Positions 33,266-43,500 are shown, counted from the first letter of the stretch. The stretch: DNA of 64,000 nucleotides from Mogibacterium sp. (GCA_016775335.1 JAEUGJ010000033.1:1-64000), one strand, 5' to 3'. Numbers and translations: made by a program. Notes: generated from the letters alone by a model not told the origin.

Positions 33266-35209
33266 GTGTCGACAAGTACAAAGACATTCCGCTATTTGAT
33301 AGTTGCTGTGGCATTCGCAGCTTTTCTGTATATTGCGGGATTTGTAAATGCTGATACGGTATACGGATATACCACACCGGAATACGATGTGGATATTCAT
33401 GCCAATATCAATCAGACCTTCGATTACCGGGAACGCATTACGGTGGATTTCGGGGAAGAAGCCCATCACGGAATTTATCGGTACATTCCGTTAGGCAGCA
33501 AGTATCGGATTAAAGATATTAAGGTCAACAACTACGAATACGACACTTATGCGGAGTCCGGAAATCAGGTTATTAAAGTGGGTTCGGCCGACACGACGCT
33601 GAAGGGAAAACAGACGTACATCATTCGGTACACGATTCAGGGAATTCAGGATAACGATTCCAAAGCGGATTATCTGAATCTGGATGGAATCCCGGGGGGA
33701 TGGGAGACACCAATCGATAAAGCAAAGGTCACCATTCACCTGCCGAAGGATTTTGAATTCAAGGATCTTCAGTATTACAGCGGTACATACGGTTCCACCA
33801 TCAATAAATACGGAACCTGGAAGAAGGACGGACCAACAATCGTCTATGAGGCGGAGAATTTACCGAAATCGGCGGGCGCTTCCGTCTACGGAGTGCTTCC
33901 GGAAGGCAGCTGGACCGGATCGCTGAGCTACGGCTGGGTCAAGAACCTGCTGCTGATTCTCGTTCTGGCAGGGACACTGATTATGGTGCTGCTGCGCATT
34001 ACCTGGGGCCGAAATCCGGAGATTACGGAGACGGTGGAATTCTACCCGCCGGAGGGCTTAACGCCAATCGATGTAGGGTACATCATCGACGGAACCGTGG
34101 ACGACAGCGATATGACGGCCACATTCTTCTATCTGGCCGATAAGGGATATATCGATATCGACGAATACAAGAAGAACAAATTCAAATTCACCCGTCTGGG
34201 AGATTTGCCGGAATCGGAGAAGCCTTCCATCCAACGATTCTTCCGGGGAATTTTCGGAAGTGCCGCCTTTAAGGATTACGAGACGCTGAAGGAAAAGGAG
34301 CCGAAGAAATTAACCGTTCGAACCAAGGAAATCGGAGACCGGATGCACCATGCTTTTGAGGACATCCCATCTCTGGTGGACGACGAGTATTCCGGCGGAC
34401 ATAAGCTGTTTACCGCCAAATCCCGGAAAGCGGATCGAATCGGAAAGATGATTTTCTTCCTGGTGCCGGCACTGGCAACGGCATTGCTGATGTTCCTGAA
34501 CACCACATTGTCCCTTCTGTATTCCGCAGCCACCGGACTGGTGGTGGGATTGTTCTTCCTGGCACTGACAAGAAAGCTGGTGAGCATCTACTACTATCGG
34601 AAGAGCCGTAAGGGATCCAGCGTGGCACTGAAGTTCGCACTTTGGGTAACGATATACGCTTTTGCCGTGCTGGGTTACATGCAGTTCTTCTGCCTGGATC
34701 CGGAGTGGGGATATAACGATGGCCGAATCACCACCATCCTTCTGGCGTTCTTCGTCATTGGACCGTTGGTTCTTCTGGGCATGAAATCCCGAAGCGAATG
34801 GAGTGCGGCGCTCTACGGCCGAGTTCTGGGCTTCCGGAACTTTATCCGGGATGCAGAACTGGATCGGATTGAGGAATTGGTGGAAGGAAATCCATCTTAT
34901 TTCTACAATGTTCTGCCGTATGCGTACGTGTTCGGTATGACGAAGAAGTGGGCCAGCAAGTTCGAATCCATTCCGGTGGAGAGACCGTCTTGGTATTCTC
35001 CGTATAACACGGCAGAAGATGCGTACTTCGACGTGGTGATGATGGATTCCATGTTGAATCACGTATCCACCGGTGTGACCGATGTCATTCAAGAGAGCAT
35101 TGCGAAGAGTACGGATTCCGGCAGCAGCGGCGGCGGAGTCTTTAGCAGTGACAGCGGCGGTGGATTCAGCGGCGGCGGCTTCGGCGGCGGAGGCGGCGGT
35201 GCCTGGTAG
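33266..35209 (+). CDS. DUF2207 domain membrane protein
   Basis: The 647-residue protein starts at GTG 33266 after AAAGGAGAG. It has an N-terminal signal/anchor (FRYLIVAVAFAAFLYIAGFVNA) and an extracellular DUF2207 beta domain (about 35-225: DVDIHANINQTFDYRERITVDF, HHGIYRYIPL). A membrane helix (LLLILVLAGTLIMVLL), a cytoplasmic region and two to four further helices around 390-510 follow. The C-terminus is a Gly/Ser-rich tail ending GGGFGGGGGGAW. Proteins of this type are regularly encoded next to LemA, as here, and may assist an envelope process that is not yet defined. Confidence 0.85.
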   Translation: MSTSTKTFRYLIVAVAFAAFLYIAGFVNADTVYGYTTPEYDVDIHANINQTFDYRERITVDFGEEAHHGIYRYIPLGSKYRIKDIKVNNYEYDTYAESGNQVIKVGSADTTLKGKQTYIIRYTIQGIQDNDSKADYLNLDGIPGGWETPIDKAKVTIHLPKDFEFKDLQYYSGTYGSTINKYGTWKKDGPTIVYEAENLPKSAGASVYGVLPEGSWTGSLSYGWVKNLLLILVLAGTLIMVLLRITWGRNPEITETVEFYPPEGLTPIDVGYIIDGTVDDSDMTATFFYLADKGYIDIDEYKKNKFKFTRLGDLPESEKPSIQRFFRGIFGSAAFKDYETLKEKEPKKLTVRTKEIGDRMHHAFEDIPSLVDDEYSGGHKLFTAKSRKADRIGKMIFFLVPALATALLMFLNTTLSLLYSAATGLVVGLFFLALTRKLVSIYYYRKSRKGSSVALKFALWVTIYAFAVLGYMQFFCLDPEWGYNDGRITTILLAFFVIGPLVLLGMKSRSEWSAALYGRVLGFRNFIRDAELDRIEELVEGNPSYFYNVLPYAYVFGMTKKWASKFESIPVERPSWYSPYNTAEDAYFDVVMMDSMLNHVSTGVTDVIQESIAKSTDSGSSGGGVFSSDSGGGFSGGGFGGGGGGAW

Positions 35210-35259
35210 CCCCGAAATATTGTTTTTACATGCGAACTCGCAGAAGAAAGGAGTGTGCT

Positions 35260-35817
35260 ATGGCTTTGATTATTGTTCTTGTGGTGGCGGCAGTGATTCT
35301 CGTATGGGGAATCTCCACCTATAACGGTTTTGTTCGTGGGGACGTAAATGTGGAAGAGGCGTTTGCAACCATGGACGTTTATTTGAAGAAGAGATTCGAT
35401 TTAATCCCGAATCTGGTGGAGACCGTGAAGGGTTATGCGGCGCACGAAGCGGAAACGCTGAAGTCCGTAATTGCGGCGAGAAACGCCGTGGGTGCGGCAA
35501 CTACCCAGAGTGAGAAGTTCGAGTCCGAAGCGGGACTGACCCAGGCGCTTCGTTCCATCAACATCGTGGCGGAGCAGTACCCGGATCTGAAGGCCAATCA
35601 GAATTTTCAGGAGCTGATGACTCAGCTGCAGGCGGTGGAAGGAGATATCGCCAATGCGCGGAAGTACTACAACGCTTGCGTAAAGAAGTTCAATGTACGT
35701 CTGAAGTCTTTCCCGAGCAACATTATCGGCTCCATGTTCCATTTTGAGATGAAGACGATGTTCGAAGTTTCTTCCGAAATTGAACGGGAAAATGTGAAAG
35801 TCAGCTTTGATAAATAA
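35260..35817 (+). CDS. LemA family protein
   Basis: The 185-residue protein has one N-terminal membrane helix (ALIIVLVVAAVILVWGISTYNGFV) followed by a long helical bundle with the LemA signature (VEEAFATMDVYLKKRFDLIPNLVETVKGYAAHE ... FQELMTQLQAVEGDIANARKYYNACVKKFNVRLKSFPSNIIG). ATG 35260 follows AAAGGAG. The gene is 50 bases after the DUF2207 gene and most likely in the same operon. The physiological role of LemA in bacteria is unclear. Confidence 0.93.
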   Translation: MALIIVLVVAAVILVWGISTYNGFVRGDVNVEEAFATMDVYLKKRFDLIPNLVETVKGYAAHEAETLKSVIAARNAVGAATTQSEKFESEAGLTQALRSINIVAEQYPDLKANQNFQELMTQLQAVEGDIANARKYYNACVKKFNVRLKSFPSNIIGSMFHFEMKTMFEVSSEIERENVKVSFDK

Positions 35818-35833
35818 GATGGATTGAGTGAGG

Positions 35834-35858
35834 GGCGCCCTGTTTCGGGGCGCCTTTT
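35834..35858 (+). terminator. Intrinsic terminator of DUF2207-lemA
   Basis: A 7-bp perfect stem GGCGCCC/GGGCGCC with a 7-base loop is followed by TTTT. It ends 20 bases before ppk1. Confidence 0.6.
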
Positions 35859-35877
35859 CCGATATGAAGGATAGGAC

Positions 35878-37920
35878 ATGAAGGAAATATACAAGAAAGG
35901 CTACACGCAGAATCGAGAGCTGTCCTGGCTGCGGTTTAACGAGCGATGCCTGGAGGAAGCGCTGGATGAATCCATTCCAGAGCTGGAAGCGTTGAATTTC
36001 GTGAAGATTTTTTCCGGCAATCTGGATGAATTTTTCATGGTTCGGGTCGGTAGTTTGATGGATTTGGACCGGGTGGCGCCGGAGAATCGGGATCCCCTTT
36101 CGGGGATGAGCCCGTCTCGGCAGCTGAAGCAGATCAGCAAGAACACACGGTTTCTGTATTACAAGCGGGAGCAGATCTACGAGAAAGTTCGAAAGAATCT
36201 TCGGGAAAAAGAAGTGTGGATTAAGAGCAATGAGGAACTGGCCGGCCCGGAGCGGGAGGTCTGTTTCGCATACTTCCGGGATGTCCTTCTGAAGCAGGTA
36301 TCCATCCGGTTCCTTTCCGGAATCGATGGGCTGCCGGAGCTGAAGAACAATCAGACGGTGCTGCTGGGAAAACTGGATGAGGGTTATTATTCCGTCGTGA
36401 CTTTTCCGGAAGAGATGCCGGCACTGCTTACTTTGGAAAACAGTTCGGCGGGGTTCATCGGAATCCGAACGCCGGATGTTCTGATGGAATTCTTCGACAA
36501 GTGGATGCTGCCATTTCAGGCAAAAGAAAAACTGCTTCTCCGCGTTACCCGAAATGCGGAATTTCGGGAAGGCGAGGAAGACGAACTGCTGAAAGCGGAT
36601 TTTCGGGCACAGATTCAGAAAATGCTCCGAGAGCGGAGCACACAGCCATTGGTTCGTCTGGAAATCCGGGGGAATTGCTCGGATTCCTTCCGAGAGGAAT
36701 TGATTGCGAAATTTAAGATTCCGAAAAAACACTGCTTCACCACAACGGCGCCTTTGGAGTACGGATTTCTGGATGAATTGAAGGAGCTTCTGCCGAAGTC
36801 AACCCTTCGGACACTTTCCTATCCGAGATACACTCCTCGAAGCACGCCAACGTTCTTTGAGGAAAAGGTGGTGGATTATGCCAAGCGGGGAGACATTCTC
36901 TCGTCCTATCCCTACGACTCCATGATGCCCCTTCTTCGGATGCTGAAAGAAGCGGTGACGGACGACCGGGTGCGGGAAATTCGCATGACCATCTACCGGC
37001 TCAGCAGTCATACCCAAATTGCGGAATACCTGGCACAGGCGGCGGAAAACGGAAAGAAAGTTAAAGTCCTGATCGAACTTCGCGCCCGATTCGACGAGCA
37101 GAACAACATCAACTGGTCCCGCCGGCTGGAGCGGGCCGGGTGCAAGATCTATTACGGCAGCGAAAGCATGGATGACTATAAGGTGCATTGCAAGATTTGT
37201 CAGGTAGTTCTGGAAGAGATGGGAGAGAAGCGGTACCTGACCCAGGTGGGCACAGGGAACTACAACGAGACCACCGCCAAGCTCTATACGGACTTCTCGC
37301 TGATTACGTATAATCAGCCGCTGGGGAAGGATGTGTCCCGGTTCTTTAAGAACATCTGCAAAAATAAATATTTCGAAGATTATAAATACATTCTGGCCGC
37401 CCCCCAGGGTTTCAAGCAAGCGATTCTGCAGCAGATTGAGTCGGAAACCGCGAAAGGCAAGAAGGGCCGTATTTTTATAAAAGTAAACTCCATGACGGAT
37501 CCGGATGTCATCCGAAAGTTGTCCGAGGCGTCGGAGGCGGGCGTAAAAATTCGGATGATTGTTCGAGGCATCTGCTGCCTGCTGCCGGGGGTGGCAAAGC
37601 GCACCGAGAACATTGACGTTGTGAATGTGGTGGGACGGTATCTGGAGCATTCTCGGGTGTATATTTTTGGCAGCGGAAAGAAGGAACGGATGTATATCAG
37701 TTCGGCGGACCTGATGACGCGCAATACCGAAAAGCGGGTGGAGCTGGCATTTCCGGTAATCGACCCGAAGGTGCGGAGCCGCATTAAGAACACGCTGCTT
37801 CTGAATTACATGGATAACGTGAAAGGGCGGCGGCTGGATTCGGAAGGCTGCTACCGACGGAAGGACGTGAAGGGAGAGCCGGTGAACAGTCAGCAGCGGC
37901 TGATGGATGAGCAGATTTGA
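35878..37920 (+). CDS. ppk1: Polyphosphate kinase 1
   Basis: The 680-residue enzyme reversibly makes inorganic polyphosphate from ATP. The N-terminal domain starts RELSWLRFNERCLEEA, followed by FSGNLDEFFMVRVG and RDPLSGMSPSRQL. The two phospholipase-D-like halves carry His437 in VHCKICQ (autophosphorylated residue) and His591 in EHSRVYIFG. VGTGNYNETTAKLYTDFSL and YISSADLMTRNTEKRVELAFPV are also present. No exopolyphosphatase gene is adjacent. The stop lies within a few bases of the next gene's ribosome site, so the two may be co-transcribed. Confidence 0.96.
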   Translation: MKEIYKKGYTQNRELSWLRFNERCLEEALDESIPELEALNFVKIFSGNLDEFFMVRVGSLMDLDRVAPENRDPLSGMSPSRQLKQISKNTRFLYYKREQIYEKVRKNLREKEVWIKSNEELAGPEREVCFAYFRDVLLKQVSIRFLSGIDGLPELKNNQTVLLGKLDEGYYSVVTFPEEMPALLTLENSSAGFIGIRTPDVLMEFFDKWMLPFQAKEKLLLRVTRNAEFREGEEDELLKADFRAQIQKMLRERSTQPLVRLEIRGNCSDSFREELIAKFKIPKKHCFTTTAPLEYGFLDELKELLPKSTLRTLSYPRYTPRSTPTFFEEKVVDYAKRGDILSSYPYDSMMPLLRMLKEAVTDDRVREIRMTIYRLSSHTQIAEYLAQAAENGKKVKVLIELRARFDEQNNINWSRRLERAGCKIYYGSESMDDYKVHCKICQVVLEEMGEKRYLTQVGTGNYNETTAKLYTDFSLITYNQPLGKDVSRFFKNICKNKYFEDYKYILAAPQGFKQAILQQIESETAKGKKGRIFIKVNSMTDPDVIRKLSEASEAGVKIRMIVRGICCLLPGVAKRTENIDVVNVVGRYLEHSRVYIFGSGKKERMYISSADLMTRNTEKRVELAFPVIDPKVRSRIKNTLLLNYMDNVKGRRLDSEGCYRRKDVKGEPVNSQQRLMDEQI

Positions 37921-37943
37921 CGACAGAAGGGAGTGTTGGACCG

Positions 37944-38864
37944 TTGACGATTGTACAGATAGCATGGTATTTTCTCATATATTCATTTCTCGGCTGGGTG
38001 GTGGAGGTGGTCTACCAGGCGTTAGAGAAGGGATTGGTGGTAAACCGGGGTTTTCTAAACGGGCCGGTGTGTCCCATCTACGGATTTGGTGTGGTGGGAT
38101 TATTTCTGCTGATGGATGCGGTGTCCACGGAGAACCTGCAGACGCTGAGCCTTTGGAAAATATTCATATGCGGGGCGCTTTTGGCCACGCTGATTGAGCT
38201 GATTGGGGGCTGGATTCTGGATCGGTTCTTTCACGTTCGGCTCTGGGATTACCGGGATAAGCCGTTTAACTTCCGCGGATATATCTGCCTGGAATTCAGC
38301 ATTATTTGGGGTCTGGCAATTGTCTTTGTGGTGCGAAATGCCCATCCGGTCATTGAAGATCTGTGCGGTCACATGATGACGCACCATTACGCATTTTTCT
38401 TGATGGTATTTTTATATATGCTGTATTTTGCGGACTTCGTGGTATCCGTATTCATCCTGATTGGTTTGAACAAGCGCTTTGAGGAGCTGGACGAGATGCG
38501 GCGAAAGATGCGCACGGTGAGCGACGAGCTGAGTACCCGGATAGGCACCGGTGCACTGGAGACGGCGCAGCGAGTGGATGAAGCGAAGGTTCAGGGTTAT
38601 CTGGCGAAGGCGGAAATGCGGGAGAACCTGGACAACAATCTGAAGGAGTTGGATGCGGCGGGCAGACAGCGAATTCAGGAGCTTCAGAACGAGATGGAGG
38701 CGAGACGGAAGGAGCTGGAACAGCGGAAGGAAGAGTTCTACGATACCTATCGCCGGAGACGCCATTTCGGTTATGGCCGGCTGATGCGGGCGTTCCCGAA
38801 GCTGGAGCACCACGACCACGAGGCGCTGCTGGAGGAGCTGAAAGAGCGGCTGCGTTTGGGGTAA
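37944..38864 (+). CDS. Four-helix membrane protein of the putative ABC-transporter type IV family with coiled-coil tail
   Basis: The ~306-residue protein has an N-terminal membrane part with about five hydrophobic segments (AWYFLIYSFLGWVVEVVYQAL..., NRGFLNGPVCPIYGFGVVGLFLLM, ICGALLATLIELIGGWIL, GLAIVFVV, FLMVFLYMLYFADFVVSVFILIGL). The GFLNGPVCPIYG block is characteristic of the family once called DUF1113 / ABC-transporter type IV. From about residue 180 a long charged coiled coil follows. The start is uncertain: TTG 37944 after AAGGGAG is preferred, but TTG 37917, overlapping the ppk1 stop, is also possible. Function unknown; the transporter name is not proven. Confidence 0.7.
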   Translation: MTIVQIAWYFLIYSFLGWVVEVVYQALEKGLVVNRGFLNGPVCPIYGFGVVGLFLLMDAVSTENLQTLSLWKIFICGALLATLIELIGGWILDRFFHVRLWDYRDKPFNFRGYICLEFSIIWGLAIVFVVRNAHPVIEDLCGHMMTHHYAFFLMVFLYMLYFADFVVSVFILIGLNKRFEELDEMRRKMRTVSDELSTRIGTGALETAQRVDEAKVQGYLAKAEMRENLDNNLKELDAAGRQRIQELQNEMEARRKELEQRKEEFYDTYRRRRHFGYGRLMRAFPKLEHHDHEALLEELKERLRLG

Positions 38865-38888
38865 TATAAAAGAAAGCGGGAGAATAAA

Positions 38889-39494
38889 ATGGCGCTTGAA
38901 AATATTTTGGGAATAACTGACTCTGCGGAACTTGCCAGAGTGGAAGAACAAATCAGCAAGAAGAAGGCTGCATGGTTGTTTGAAAGCGGGAGGCTTGACG
39001 AATTGACACCGGGTTCTTTTGAAGCGCTCTCGGAGATTCATAGAGTGCTTTTTGGTGAAATATATGATTTTGCAGGAAGCATACGAACGGTGAATATCGC
39101 AAAGGGTGATTTTCGATTTGCTCCCGTAATGTATCTTGAATCATCTATTAAGCATATCGAGAAAATGCCCCAGTCCAACTTTGATGAGATTGTTGAGAAG
39201 TATGTTGAGATGAATATTGCCCATCCGTTCAGAGAAGGGAATGGCAGAAGCATGCGCATATGGCTCAACTTGATGTTCAAGAAAGAAATCCGCAAGGTGG
39301 TTGACTGGAGCAGAGTCGATAAAGATGATTACCTCATGGCAATGGAACGCAGCCCGATAAAGGATATTGAAATCAAGTACGTTCTGAGAAATGCGCTGAC
39401 GGATCTGATTGATGACCGAGATGTGTACATGAAAGGAATCGATCACAGCTATTATTACGAGGGATATAATATCTATAAGGCGAAAGAGCTGTAG
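38889..39494 (+). CDS. Fic/DOC family protein, class III-like
   Basis: The 201-residue Fic-fold enzyme would transfer AMP (or another nucleotide part) to hydroxyls of target proteins. The active loop HPFREGNGR (112-120) is fully conserved, with catalytic His112. Near the C-terminus the sequence SYYYEG (187-192) matches the inhibitory (S/T)xxxE(G/N) motif, which in class III Fic proteins lies C-terminal and self-inhibits by displacing ATP. No separate antitoxin gene is adjacent. The gene is more AT-rich than ppk1 and its neighbour and sits next to an IS110 remnant, so it was probably acquired. Confidence 0.88.
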   Translation: MALENILGITDSAELARVEEQISKKKAAWLFESGRLDELTPGSFEALSEIHRVLFGEIYDFAGSIRTVNIAKGDFRFAPVMYLESSIKHIEKMPQSNFDEIVEKYVEMNIAHPFREGNGRSMRIWLNLMFKKEIRKVVDWSRVDKDDYLMAMERSPIKDIEIKYVLRNALTDLIDDRDVYMKGIDHSYYYEGYNIYKAKEL

Positions 39495-39602
39495 TAAGAA
39501 AGAGCCTCTAATTTAGGCCGTTTTCAAAAACTGATATGAAATGACCTTTGTCAAGAGAAAATATTCCGCCATAGTTTTTTCGTAGATAGCTGAACCTTGA
39601 TC

Positions 39603-39991
39603 TTACAAGCCAAAGCGCTTGCAAGATACCTTCGGAGAAATAACGTACCATTTGGTGATGCCTAGACGAATCTGGTCTTCAGAACTGCTATGCTCACCAG
39701 GGACGAGGCCAATGTATGAAGCATAGTGGTCGGAGCCATGATTACACATCTGATGTTCATGGCAGTCAGCTGATGGTATAGCGTATAACCGAGGCATCCA
39801 GCCTCATAGCCGCATACAAATTCGCATTCCTCACTGCGTGAGAGACTGACTCCATCAAGGTATTTCTTAATGGCCTTTGCGTCCGGAGATATCTTGACTG
39901 TAGCAAATGTCTCCTGTGTAGTAACGGAAAAGCAGGAAAGTGTAAAGCTTGCTTTGTGGACATCCATCCCGACATAGATTATACTCTTCAT
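39603..39991 (-). pseudogene. IS110-family transposase remnant (internal deletion and frameshift)
   Basis: The minus-strand frame starting at 39991 reads MKSIIYVGMDVHKASFTLSC, the start of the IS110 DEDD RuvC-like domain, and continues to VIMAPTTML. At about 39705-39720 it jumps, in another frame, to YASYIGLVPGEHSSSEDQIRLGITK. That segment is the C-terminal Tnp domain (S-Y-x-G-L-V-P). Roughly 200 codons between these parts, including most catalytic residues and the connecting coil, are missing. The product cannot be active. Confidence 0.8.
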
Positions 39992-40100
39992 AGTGACCTC
40001 CTTTGTATGCGGTAACCCCCGCTTCTTGAGTAGTGTAGTGACTATTCAAGTATACGGGTAAATCCACGTTGCTACAAATGTGAGGTCACTTCATATTGTC
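39992..40100 (-). mobile_element. Possible non-coding end of the IS110 remnant (bridge-RNA region)
   Basis: In IS110 elements the sequence upstream of the transposase encodes the bridge RNA. Here the stretch before the remnant's start contains a 10-bp hairpin, CTTGAGTAGT (40025-40034) with ACTATTCAAG (40041-40050, one G-T wobble) and loop GTAGTG. GTGACCTC (39992-39999) and GAGGTCAC (40081-40088) form an inverted pair that frames the region. This fits an element end but is not proof of it. Confidence 0.35.
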
Positions 40101-40165
40101 TAGAGCAAAAGATGAGAGAAAACAATCGGATACGTATGTGCTATATATGAAAGTAGGTGAGCACT

Positions 40166-40342
40166 ATGCCAAATATCAAACTTACTTCAGATCTTGATTT
40201 ACAGGACTTTGATAGGACGCAGGCAACCCTCCGGTTGATGAATGAACTTGCAAAAGGCCGAAAATCCGTTGAAAAGAAAGGCTGGTTGACATTGGGAGCC
40301 GTGGAGAAGAATCTGTTCGGAGACAATATATCAGATGAATAA
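40166..40342 (+). CDS. Internally deleted Phd/YefM-type antitoxin
   Basis: The 58-residue product begins MPNIKLTSDL, like the N-terminus of Phd/YefM antitoxins (MPNIKPISDLRN). It then continues directly as DFDRTQATLRLMNELAKGRKSVEKKGWLTL, which matches the C-terminal toxin-binding part of the same family. The ~35-40 residues that complete the DNA-binding fold are absent, with the frame kept. It has a ribosome site (TAGGTGAG) 5 bases before the ATG. No toxin gene follows. It may be an inactive remnant or a shortened toxin-neutralising peptide. Family assignment is from remembered consensus. Confidence 0.5.
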   Translation: MPNIKLTSDLDLQDFDRTQATLRLMNELAKGRKSVEKKGWLTLGAVEKNLFGDNISDE

Positions 40343-40352
40343 ATGTTAACTC

Positions 40353-40386
40353 AAGGAGCCGCTTGCAGAAATACAGGCGGCTCCTT
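40353..40386 (+). terminator. Hairpin after the small antitoxin gene
   Basis: A perfect 10-bp stem AAGGAGCCGC/GCGGCTCCTT has a 14-base loop. It lacks a T tract, so termination strength is uncertain. Confidence 0.5.
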
Positions 40387-40453
40387 GTATAATGACACAG
40401 TGAAACGGCATCTGACATTTAGATAATGAGTACGATTTTGTGCATTTAAATTG

Positions 40454-40482
40454 TTGACTTTTAATAAATTTTATACTATATT
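40454..40482 (+). promoter_or_regulatory. Promoter of ileS
   Basis: TTGACT (40454-40459) and TATATT (40477-40482) are spaced by 17 bases. The ~110-base leader that follows contains a small hairpin ATTAGTT-AGA-AACTAAT (40485-40501). It lacks any T-box motif (no GGGTGGNACCGCG-like antiterminator sequence). Confidence 0.65.
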
Positions 40483-40597
40483 GTATTAGTTAGAAACTAA
40501 TTTTAGATTGGGTCAAAAGAAGTACGATTCTCCGGAAACCCCCGAATAATCGCATTTCTTTTTATTCATTCAATAAATCGACGGAAGGAATTGGAAC

Positions 40598-43500
40598 ATG
40601 TTTGAGAATTTATCAGAAAAATCCGTCGCAGAAACCCAGGAGGAACAGGTCAATCATTGGAAAGACATTGATCTTCTGGACCGCTGCGTAAAGGAAAGAG
40701 AAGATTGCCCAAGCTTCGTCTTTTTCGAAGGACCACCGACAGCAAACGGCAAGCCGGGTATTCACCACGTTATGGCGAGAACCCTGAAGGACTCCATTAA
40801 CCGGTACAAGACGATGAAGGGATTCCAGGTTAAGAGAAAGGCCGGATGGGATACCCATGGACTGCCGGTTGAGATTGAGGTGGAGAAGCAGCTGGGAATG
40901 AACGGCAAGCAGGACATCGAGAAGTACGGCATTAAGGAGTTCAACGAGAAGTGCCGTGAGTCCGTATTCAAGTACACCAGCATGTGGACGGACATGTCCG
41001 ACCGCATGGCGTACATGGCGGACCTGGATGATCCGTATATTACATACAAGAACGATTATATTGAATCCGGCTGGTGGATTCTGAAGAAGTTCTTCGATGC
41101 CGGACTGATCTACGAAGGCCACAAGGTTCAGCCGTACTGCGCTCGCTGCGGAACGGGACTGGCTTCCCACGAGGTTGCGCAGGGATACAAGGAGATTTCC
41201 GTTCTGACCGTAACCTGCAAGTTCAAGCGCAAGGGCATGGACAACGAGTACTTCCTGGCATGGACCACCACACCGTGGACCCTGCCGTCCAACGTGCTGA
41301 TTACCGTTGGCCCGGAAGTGGATTATATCCGTGCGAAGATGCTGGAAGGACCGGAAGAAGGCAACGTGCTGATCGTCGCTCAGGCTTTGGCCGACAAGGT
41401 GCTGGGAGAAGGCAAGTACGAAGTGCTGGAAACCATGAAGGGTAAGGATCTGGAGTATCAGGAATACGAGCAGCTCATGCCTTTCGTAAAGATGGAAGAC
41501 GGAGACAAGAAGGCGTTCTTCGTTGCATGTGCGGATTATGTCAGCACCGAGGATGGTACCGGTCTGGTTCACACCGCTTATGCATTCGGTGAAGACGACT
41601 ACAACACCTGCCGTCGCTACAACGTTCCGTTTGCGAGACCGGTGGACGAGAAAGGTAGATTTACCGAGACGCCATGGGCCGGCCACTTTGTAATGGAAGA
41701 CGGTCTGGATGTTGAGATTCTCAAGTACCTGGCAGGGGAGAACAAGGTGTACTCCAAGCAGAAGATGGTCCACAACTATCCGCACTGCTGGAGATGCGGC
41801 ACTCCGCTGGTATACTACGCAAAGCCGGGCTGGTACATCGAGATGAGCAAGCTGAAGGATCAGCTGGTAGAGAACAACAATACCGTGAACTGGTATCCGC
41901 CTTTCGTCGGCGAGAAGCGTTTCGGCAACTGGCTGGCAGAAGTAAAGGACTGGGCGATTTCCAGATCCAGATATTGGGGAACTCCGATTCCGATCTGGCG
42001 CTGTGAATGCGGTCACCTGGAGTGCATCGGCAGCAGAGAAGAACTGAAGGAAAAGGGCGTTGAAGCCGTTGATCCGGAAACCATCGATTTGCACCGTCCG
42101 TACGTAGATGACATCCATCTCACCTGTCCGGAATGCGGAAAGACCATGACCCGTATCCCGGAAGTTATGGACTGCTGGTTCGACTCCGGTGCGATGCCGT
42201 ACGCGCAGTGGCACTACCCATTTGAGAACAAGGAGCGCTTCGAGAAGGAGCTGTTCCCGGCAGACTTTATCTGCGAAGGCATCGACCAGACCAGAGGCTG
42301 GTTCTACTCCCTGATGGCGATTTCCACATTCATCATGGGAAGAGCACCGTACAAGAACGTACTGGTTAACGACCTGATCCTGGACAAGGAAGGAAAGAAG
42401 ATGTCCAAGTCCAGAGGAAATACGGTTTCGCCGTTCGAACTGCTGGACAAATACGGTGCCGATGCGCTGAGATGGTACCTGGTATCCACCTCTCCGGCAT
42501 GGACCCCAACCCGGTTCGACGAGGATGGCGTTAAGGAAGTAGTCAGCAAGTTCTTCGGAACCCTGAAGAACATCTACAACTTCTTCGTACTGTACTCCAA
42601 CCTGGAGGATCTGGATGTGGCATCCCTGCAGGTTCCGTATGAGAACCGTCCGGAGCTGGACCGCTGGATTATTTCCAGATACAACAAGTGCATCCGGGAA
42701 GCCACCGCTGCGCTGGATTCTTATGAACACATGAGAATGGTTCGTACCATCAACGATTTCGTTGTAGAAGACCTGTCCAACTGGTATATCCGCCGGGCAA
42801 GAAGAAGATTCTACGCGGAAGAGATGGATGAGGATAAGAAGAGCGTATTCGCCACAACCTACGAGATTCTGGTGGGCGTTGCGAAGCTGATTGCACCGAT
42901 TGCACCGTTCATTTCCGACGAGATGTACATCAAGCTCACCGGAAACGAAACCGTTCACACCGCATACTATCCGGAAGCAGACGAAAGTCTGATTGACGAG
43001 AAGGTTGAGGAGAGAATGGGTCTGGTAAAAACACTGGTGAACTTGGGCAGAGGAACCCGTGAAAAGGAAAAGCTGAAGGTTCGTCAGCCGCTTCAGGAAG
43101 TCATCATCGACGGAAGCTACGAATCCATCATCAGCGACCTGGTTCCGCTGATTCAGGAAGAGCTGAACGTAAAGAACGTTGTGTTTGAGCCGGAACTGGA
43201 CAAATACATGAACTTCTCCATCAAGCCGAACTTCCGTGAAGCCGGAAAGGCACTGGGCAAGAACGTCAAGGAGTTCGGCAAGAAGCTGGCAGAATGCGAT
43301 GCCAAGAAGCTGATTGCGGAAGTTCAGGGCGGATCGGTGACCATGAACCTGGGCGGTGAAGACTACGAGATTCCGGAAGATTATCTGGACGTGCGTATCT
43401 CCGCAAAGGAAGGTTTCGTGGTTGGCATGGAGAACAACGTGTTCACCATCCTGGAAACCACTCTGACACCGGAGCTGATTAACGAAGGATATGTTCGTGA

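Noticed and set aside
40485..40501. TTAGTT-AGA-AACTAA upstream of ileS as a third DtxR-like box
   Set aside because: The half-site spacing is 3 rather than 6 and it lies downstream of the -10 in an AT-rich leader; it is more likely a small hairpin or chance.
40483..40597. T-box riboswitch for ileS
   Set aside because: The leader is too short and contains no T-box antiterminator or specifier-loop motifs.
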